Shown piece after piece: positions 57,201-64,000 of a DNA stretch of 64,000 bases (the stretch's first letter is position 1; each line of letters starts with the position of its first letter). Source of the stretch: Oscillospiraceae bacterium (lineage in GTDB: Bacteria > Bacillota > Clostridia > Oscillospirales > CAG-272); contig SVSI01000005.1 of NCBI GenBank assembly GCA_015064385.1, positions 1 to 64,000 of the forward strand, written 5' to 3'. A program made the translations under genes and the position numbers. Under the pieces are notes generated by a model that made no database searches, was not told the origin of the DNA, and saw only the letters and a program-made list of their open reading frames with translations.

Positions 57201-58371
57201 ATCTTTTTGAAAGAAGCATATCCACGAACTGTCTTGCCGCACGCGCGGAACGTCCGCCTCTGCCGAGTGCAAATCTCTCCGCCTCCTCGTCAAGCTCTCC
57301 CTTCTTCATATCAATTCCCGCGTCCTTTGCACAACGGTGAACGATGTCAAGATAGGTCTTCTTGTCGGGACGGTTGAAGGTGACGTGAAGTCCGAAGCGC
57401 TCGGAAAGAGATACCATCTCCTGCATCGTATCGTTTCGGTGAATATCGTCCCCCTCGCGATCGGAAAACTTTTCCTTTATTATATGTCTGCGGTTGCTAG
57501 TTGCATATATGACCACGTTTTGCGATTTCGCAGAGACCGATCCCTCGAGCACCGCCTTGAGCGCACTGTAATTGTCGTCGTCCTTCTGGAAGGAAAGATC
57601 GTCGATAAACAGTATGAATTTCAGCGGATTTTCGCTGAGCTCGTCAAGAAGTCCCGCAATACTGCCAAGCTGATCCTTGCGAACCTCGATAATTCGAAGT
57701 CCTGACGTGAAAAGCTCGTTCACTATCGCTTTGACGGTCGAGGACTTTCCCGTTCCCGCGTCACCCGTGAGAAGCACGTTTGCCGCCGGCTTGCCGTCAA
57801 GAAGGGCCTTAGTGTTACCTAAAATTATATTCTGCTCTCTTTCATAATCAACGAGAGAGGAAAGGCGTATATCGTCCGGACTGTGAACGGGAACGACCTT
57901 GTTTTCTCTGTCAAGATAGAACATTCTGTACTTTGCGTAAATTCCGTATCCGTGTTTTCCAACGCTCGCCGCTCTTTTGGAAAATTCAGATGCAAGATCG
58001 ACCTTTTCAGACGCAAATTTCGGAAGAAATTTAGGATCTTCAAGTCCCTCGCAAAGACACTCGGGGGTGAGATCGCAAAGCGCCTGAAGCGTTTCTATCT
58101 CGCATTTCGTTGCACTCTCCACGTGAGGCGGGATCTCTCTTTTTCCTCCGATAAGCTTGAAATATACAGTTTCGCTTTCAAGACAAAGCTCTTTTACGTA
58201 CGCGCTGAGGTATCCCCCGTTCGCGCGGTAGAGCGCAGTTACAAAAGATGCATAGCTCGACTCACTCTTTTCTTTCAGATGCTTTTTCAGAGCGCTTATC
58301 AAAGCGTCGTCAAGAAGATCTCTGAAAACGGCGAGAGAGTCAAGTCGTGTTTCGAGTTCTTTTAGTTTCAT
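57199..58371 (-). CDS. DUF815-type AAA ATPase
   Basis: NVLLTGDAGTGKSSTVKAIVNEL, FILFIDDLSFQKDD, VVIYATSNRRHIIKE. Confidence 0.88.
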   Translation of the reverse strand: MKLKELETRLDSLAVFRDLLDDALISALKKHLKEKSESSYASFVTALYRANGGYLSAYVKELCLESETVYFKLIGGKREIPPHVESATKCEIETLQALCDLTPECLCEGLEDPKFLPKFASEKVDLASEFSKRAASVGKHGYGIYAKYRMFYLDRENKVVPVHSPDDIRLSSLVDYEREQNIILGNTKALLDGKPAANVLLTGDAGTGKSSTVKAIVNELFTSGLRIIEVRKDQLGSIAGLLDELSENPLKFILFIDDLSFQKDDDNYSALKAVLEGSVSAKSQNVVIYATSNRRHIIKEKFSDREGDDIHRNDTMQEMVSLSERFGLHVTFNRPDKKTYLDIVHRCAKDAGIDMKKGELDEEAERFALGRGGRSARAARQFVDMLLSKR

Positions 58372-58378
58372 AGTGATC

Positions 58379-60028
58379 TCAGTCAAGGACAGCTCCGTAC
58401 GCACCGCCCGAAACGAGCTTTGCATAGCGCTTGAGATATCCCGTAAGTTCCTTTGTTTTAGGTGTGAAGTTCTTCATTCTTTCGGCGATTACCTTGTCGT
58501 CAACGAGAAGCTCGATCTTGTTTTCGGGGATATTTATGCTGATCTCGTCTCCGTCCTCGATAATGCCTATAATTCCGCCGCTTGCCGCCTCGGGCGTGAT
58601 GTGTCCAACGCACGCACCTCTGGTCGCTCCGCTGAAGCGTCCGTCGGTTATGAGCGCAACGCTCTCGCCGAGTCCCATTCCCATAATAGCGGAGGTGGGG
58701 CTGAGCATCTCTCTCATTCCGGGGCCGCCTTTCGGTCCCTCGTATCTGATAACGACGACGTCGCCTGCCTTGATCTTGCCCGCATCTATTGCCGCCTGCG
58801 CGTCCTCCTCGCAGTCAAAAACTCTTGCGGGACCCTTGTGGACGAGCATCTTTTCGGATACCGCCGAGCGCTTTACAACACTTCCCTCGGGTGCAAGATT
58901 GCCTTTGAGCACGGCGATTCCGCCTGTTGCGCTGTACGGCTCGTCAATAGGACGAATTACTGAAGCATCTCTGTTTTTACAGTCCTTAATACTCTCGCCG
59001 AGAGTTTTTCCGAGCACGTTTATGCAGTCCGTGTGAAGGAGTCCCTTTTTGGAAAGCTCGTTCATTACGGCATATACACCGCCCGCCTCGTCAAGATCCT
59101 CCATATAGGTCGGTCCCGCGGGTGCGAGGTGACAGAGATTCGGCGTCTTTGCGCTTATTTCATTAGCAATATCAAGGTTTATGTCAATTCCGCATTCACG
59201 CGCTATTGCCGGTAAATGGAGCATACTGTTAGTTGAGCAGCCGAGCGCCATATCAACGGTGAGGGCGTTCATAAACGCCTTTTCGGTCATTATATCAAGC
59301 GGTCTGATATTGTTTTTGAGTGCGTGCATTACTGCCATTCCCGCGTGCTTTGCAAGCTCTATTCTCGAGGAATAGACGGCGGGGATCGTTCCGTTTCCGC
59401 GAAGCCCCATTCCAAGCGCCTCGGTAAGGCAGTTCATCGAGTTTGCAGTGTACATTCCCGAGCACGATCCGCAGGTAGGACAGGTCTTGCATTCGAATTC
59501 GCAAAGCTTGTCGTCGTCTATCTTGCCTGCGTTGTACTGTCCGACCGCCTCGAACATACTCGAAAGACTCGTTTTCTTTCCGCCCACGCGTCCCGCAAGC
59601 ATCGGGCCGCCACTGACGAAAACGGTCGGAATATTGAGACGTGCCGCCGCCATAAGAAGACCGGGCACGTTTTTGTCACAGTTGGGGACCATAACGAGCG
59701 CGTCAAAGCCGTGTGCCTTGACCATCGCCTCGGTAGAGTCGGCGATCAGCTCGCGGGTGACGAGCGAATATTTCATTCCCTCGTGTCCCATAGCAATGCC
59801 GTCGCAAACGGCTATCGCAGGGAAAACTATCGGTGTGCCGCCCGCCATTGCAACGCCCGCCTTGACCGCGTCAACTATCTTGTCAAGATTCATGTGACCG
59901 GGTACGATCTCGTTGTACGAGCTGACTATACCGATCATCGGTCTGTCCATCTCTTCGGCGGTAAGACCGAGCGCGTGATAAAGAGATCTGTGCGGCGCAT
60001 TCGCCGTTCCTTTTACGATATTTTCCAT
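58379..60028 (-). CDS. ilvD: Dihydroxy-acid dehydratase
   Basis: [60 protein letters not shown]. Confidence 0.96.
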   Translation of the reverse strand: MENIVKGTANAPHRSLYHALGLTAEEMDRPMIGIVSSYNEIVPGHMNLDKIVDAVKAGVAMAGGTPIVFPAIAVCDGIAMGHEGMKYSLVTRELIADSTEAMVKAHGFDALVMVPNCDKNVPGLLMAAARLNIPTVFVSGGPMLAGRVGGKKTSLSSMFEAVGQYNAGKIDDDKLCEFECKTCPTCGSCSGMYTANSMNCLTEALGMGLRGNGTIPAVYSSRIELAKHAGMAVMHALKNNIRPLDIMTEKAFMNALTVDMALGCSTNSMLHLPAIARECGIDINLDIANEISAKTPNLCHLAPAGPTYMEDLDEAGGVYAVMNELSKKGLLHTDCINVLGKTLGESIKDCKNRDASVIRPIDEPYSATGGIAVLKGNLAPEGSVVKRSAVSEKMLVHKGPARVFDCEEDAQAAIDAGKIKAGDVVVIRYEGPKGGPGMREMLSPTSAIMGMGLGESVALITDGRFSGATRGACVGHITPEAASGGIIGIIEDGDEISINIPENKIELLVDDKVIAERMKNFTPKTKELTGYLKRYAKLVSGGAYGAVLD

Positions 60029-60041
60029 ATTATTTTCCTCA

Positions 60042-60142
60042 GAAAACCTTTTTGTAAAAAGGTTTTCCGAACCTTTCAAAAACTTTCTTGAAAACCCTTT
60101 TTGGAAAAAGGGTTTTCAAACTTTCCCAAAAACTTTACTTAA
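60042..60142. repeat. Hairpin array 3 upstream of ilvD
   Basis: gaaaacctttttgtaaaaaggttttc (60042..60067), ttgaaaaccctttttggaaaaagggttttcaa (60088..60119), ctttcaaaaacttt spacer. Confidence 0.9.
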
Positions 60143-60164
60143 AGGGAAAGCTGTATTTTGTCTG

Positions 60165-60425
60165 TGTGTTCTTGCGCCACACCCCTATCCGCAAGCAAAG
60201 GCGCCTTTCTGCGCCGCGCCGAAATAGTGAGCGCAAAACGCGACACGTGTTCGGAGCGTTTTGCTGGGGTGGGGGCTTCCAAGGGGCGGGAGCACCCGCC
60301 CTAGTTGGCTGTTCTTTGGTTCGTTTCTGTCAGCACAGAAATGAACGAAAAGAAAAAGACAATAGCGTCTATTGTGTGTTCGCACGAGTGTGCCGCCCGT
60401 CCGCATCGCCACGTTTTAATATAGG
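60165..60425. repeat. Long structured intergenic repeat, copy E5
   Basis: gcaaaggcgcctttctgcgccgcgcc, gggcgggagcacccgccc hairpin, gttcgtttctgtcagcacagaaatgaac palindrome, gtgtgttcgcac. Confidence 0.82.
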
Positions 60426-60465
60426 GGGACGCATAATCAATGCCTCCCCCTTATTATGCCGTGTT

Positions 60466-61500
<1,035 letters not shown>

Positions 61501-61519
61501 TTATATTTTAGATTTGTTT

Positions 61520-62035
61520 TCAAAATTCCTCGCGGATGGTTTTGCTTCCGCGCTCAAGCGATACGATTCCCGTGCGGCAGATCTCAAGGATCTTGTAGTC
61601 GCGCATGATCTCGATAAAACCGTTTATGCGGCGGCTGTCGCCCGTTACCTGTATCATTACCGCCTCCTTGGTGTAGTCCACGATCTTTGCATCGTACGCA
61701 TCTGCGGCGGATCGTATCTCCTCTCTCGTTTCGGGAGAGTTTTCCATTTTTATGAGCAAAAGCTCACAGCTGACTGCGTTTTCCGCGTCAAGCTCCTTTA
61801 TCGAGCAGACCTCGGGGAGCTTATAAAGCTGTTCTACGAGTTGCTTTTTGATTGCCGAGTCTCCGTCGAAGAGCACGGTTATTCTCGAATAGTCGGGTGA
61901 CTCCGTCTCACTAACCGTGAGCGCGTCAATGTTGAAGCGGCGGCGACGGAACATACTCGTCACCTTATTAAGAACACCGAACTTATTCTGTACGAGAACG
62001 GCTACTGTGTATTTGTTCACCTTTTTATTCACCAA
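61520..62035 (-). CDS. ilvN: Acetolactate synthase small subunit
   Basis: YTVAVLVQNKFGVLNKVTSMFRRRRFNIDALTVSETE. Confidence 0.95.
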   Translation of the reverse strand: MVNKKVNKYTVAVLVQNKFGVLNKVTSMFRRRRFNIDALTVSETESPDYSRITVLFDGDSAIKKQLVEQLYKLPEVCSIKELDAENAVSCELLLIKMENSPETREEIRSAADAYDAKIVDYTKEAVMIQVTGDSRRINGFIEIMRDYKILEICRTGIVSLERGSKTIREEF

Positions 62036-63692
62036 CCTTCGTTATTATGTCGTCCATAGAGCCGCCGGGCGGAAGCATCGGGAGAACGAACTCGTCCGCT
62101 TCTATCTTGCAGTCTATAAGATAAGGTCCGTTTTCGCTGAACGCGCGACTAAGCGCATCGCCGAGCGCCTCTATACTGTCAACTCTCTCGCCCTTTGCGC
62201 CGAATGCTTCGGCAAGACGGACGAAATCGGTCTTTCTGTCAAGAGTCGTATTGGAATAGTGCTTATCAAAGAAAAGCGTCTGCCATTGGCGAACCATTCC
62301 GAGAACGCCGTTGTTCATAAGCAGTATAACGACGGGAACCTTATAGGAAACGGCAGTAGCAAGCTCGTTAAGGCACATACCGAAGCTTCCGTCTCCCGTG
62401 ACGAGCACCGCGTGCTCCATTGTCGCCATCTGCGCGCCGATCGCCGCGCCGAGTCCGAATCCCATCGTTCCGAGTCCGCCGCTTGAGATAAAGCGTCTGC
62501 TCTTTTTGAAATTCAGATTTTGCGCCGCCCACATCTGATGCTGTCCGACGTCGGTGGCAACCGGAGTATTTTCTCCGAGATACTTGTTCAGCGCGTGTAT
62601 TGCCGCTCTCGGTGTAAGTCCGTCTCTGTTATCGAGATGCTTGTCCTCTTCACGGCGAAGCCCCGCGATTTTCTTCTGCCAGGTCGGTCTTTTGACCTCT
62701 TTTATAAACGGGATAAGCTTTTGAAGGGTAAGCTTTACGTCTGCTCTGAGCCCTATTTCGGTATTTACGTTTTTGGAAAGCTCTGAGCCGTCTATGTCTA
62801 TATGGACTATCTTTGCTTTGGGTGCAAATTTAAGACGGTTGCCCGTAACTCTGTCGTTAAAGCGCGTTCCGAGAGATATTATGCAGTCCGCGCTATGCAT
62901 AGCCATTGTGGACGCGTAGTGTCCGTGCATTCCCTGCATACCGAGAAATCTCGGATGATCGGTAGGAATACCCGAAATGCCCATCATTGAGCATCCGATC
63001 GGTGCATCTATACGCTCAGCAAGGGCGAGCATCTCGTCCTGCGCGCCGCTCGATATAACTCCGCCGCCGAAATAAATGAACGGTCTTTGCGCCGAGTTTA
63101 TACACTCTGCCGCCTGAGCGATCCTTATTTCCTTCGCCGCGTGCTTTTCCTCGGGCAATGCGGGACTCTCTGCCGTATATTCGCACTTTGCTATCTGTAC
63201 GTCCTTGGGTACGTCTATCAGAACGGGGCCGGGACGTCCCGACTGCGCGATCACGAACGCCTCTCTTATCGTATCCGCGAGCTCCTCTACCGAGCCGACG
63301 CAGTAGTTTTGCTTGGTTATGGGAAGGGTAACTCCCGTGATATCTATCTCCTGAAAGCTGTCCGTTCCTATCTGGGACGAGAAAACGTTACCCGTAATAG
63401 CTATCATGGGCACCGAATCGAGATGTGCGGTAGCAATTCCGGTGACGAGATTTGTCGCTCCGGGGCCGGAGGTAGCAATAACGACGCCCGGTCTGCCCGT
63501 GGCTCTCGCATATCCGTCTGCCGCGTGCGCGGCACCCTGCTCGTGAGCGGTAAGCACGTGGTTTATTTCGCCCGAATATTTATAAAGTGAATCGTAAACG
63601 TGTATTATCTGTCCGCCCGGATATCCGAAAACGGTATCACAGCCCTGTTCTATAAGAGTGCGGACGATTATATCTGCTCCCGAGAGTAACAT
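62025..63692 (-). CDS. ilvB: Acetolactate synthase large subunit
   Basis: CDTVFGYPGGQIIHVYD, HEQGAAHAADGYARATGRPGV, GDGSFGMCLNELATAV; overlaps ilvN. Confidence 0.96.
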   Translation of the reverse strand: MLLSGADIIVRTLIEQGCDTVFGYPGGQIIHVYDSLYKYSGEINHVLTAHEQGAAHAADGYARATGRPGVVIATSGPGATNLVTGIATAHLDSVPMIAITGNVFSSQIGTDSFQEIDITGVTLPITKQNYCVGSVEELADTIREAFVIAQSGRPGPVLIDVPKDVQIAKCEYTAESPALPEEKHAAKEIRIAQAAECINSAQRPFIYFGGGVISSGAQDEMLALAERIDAPIGCSMMGISGIPTDHPRFLGMQGMHGHYASTMAMHSADCIISLGTRFNDRVTGNRLKFAPKAKIVHIDIDGSELSKNVNTEIGLRADVKLTLQKLIPFIKEVKRPTWQKKIAGLRREEDKHLDNRDGLTPRAAIHALNKYLGENTPVATDVGQHQMWAAQNLNFKKSRRFISSGGLGTMGFGLGAAIGAQMATMEHAVLVTGDGSFGMCLNELATAVSYKVPVVILLMNNGVLGMVRQWQTLFFDKHYSNTTLDRKTDFVRLAEAFGAKGERVDSIEALGDALSRAFSENGPYLIDCKIEADEFVLPMLPPGGSMDDIITKVGE

Positions 63693-63743
63693 TTCCGTGT
63701 TCCTTTCTAAAATCTGAAAATACAAAACCCTATGTAATAAATA

Positions 63744-63772
63744 ATTATAACATTATAAGTACGCGATGTCAA
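63744..63772 (-). promoter_or_regulatory. Consensus SigA-type promoter of the ilv genes
   Basis: Reverse complement TTGACA - 17 nt (TCGCGTACTTATAATGT) - TATAAT. Confidence 0.85.
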
Positions 63773-63839
63773 GCATTTTTTGAGAGCAATATAAAAAGTG
63801 CGTAGAATAAATTAAGCGAAAAAAACGTTGTACAGTATT

Positions 63840-64000
63840 TTGATAATTACAGATATTATCCGCATCAGTAGCAAAGGCGCTCCTTTTCAGCGCCGCGCCG
63901 TACAGAGCCGCCGCGTTCTCCCGCGGCAGGCAAAGCGCGACGCGCGTTGGGAGCGCCTTTGCCAAAAGGGGTGGGTGTTTCCTGAAGGGCGGGGTGTCCC
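63840..64000. repeat. Long structured intergenic repeat, copy E6 (truncated by window end)
   Basis: IR-bounded gcaaaggcgctcc...gggagcgcctttgcc (63871..63963), then ggggtgggtgtttcctgaagggcggggtgtccc = reverse complement of E1/E4a module. Confidence 0.88.

Noticed and set aside
63693-63840. T-box or leader peptide attenuator for ilvBNCD
   Set aside because: Promoter lies ~50 nt before the ATG, with no room for a T-box and no Leu/Ile/Val-rich leader seen.

Overview
The window looks like a roughly 50% GC chromosomal segment from an anaerobic Firmicute, probably Clostridia/Oscillospirales-like. This taxon is inferred from gene content only. Recognisable cargo includes: tRNA-Ser(UGA), an RNase Z-like gene and tRNA-Trp(CCA); an SGNH/CE2-like esterase; two tandem GH2 enzymes; a five-gene capsule-type operon (2 GT2, 2 Stealth-type phosphotransferases, 1 polysaccharide pyruvyl transferase); metA and metY; a cohesin-like membrane-anchored protein; cysS; four tandem BNR/sialidase-like beta-propeller proteins; HPF; a GH3 beta-glucosidase; HPr kinase; DusB; D-Tyr deacylase; a GH43 enzyme; rubredoxin plus a flavodiiron protein; a fused MacB-like ABC transporter; a DUF815 ATPase; and ilvB-ilvN-ilvC-ilvD. 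Two small genes are missing from the supplied ORF track: a 54-aa Cys-rich peptide (43976..44140 +) and a 52-aa rubredoxin (51388..51546 -). The most unusual signals are non-coding. (i) Both tRNA genes are flanked by repeated tRNA-end fragments, each coupled to its own terminator hairpin, with a related hairpin module at both loci and rnz between them. (ii) Three intergenic arrays of A/T-rich hairpins have stems that differ between copies but keep pairing, joined by a conserved CTTTCAAAAACTTT spacer, and sit directly before a start codon. (iii) A dispersed family of long mosaic structured intergenic repeats includes 285-bp near-identical inverted copies about 21 kb apart. (iv) Duplicated terminators flank single-gene segments at two places. 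No CRISPR array, IS transposase, prophage block or riboswitch was found by eye. All protein calls are motif recognition by reading; no searches were run.
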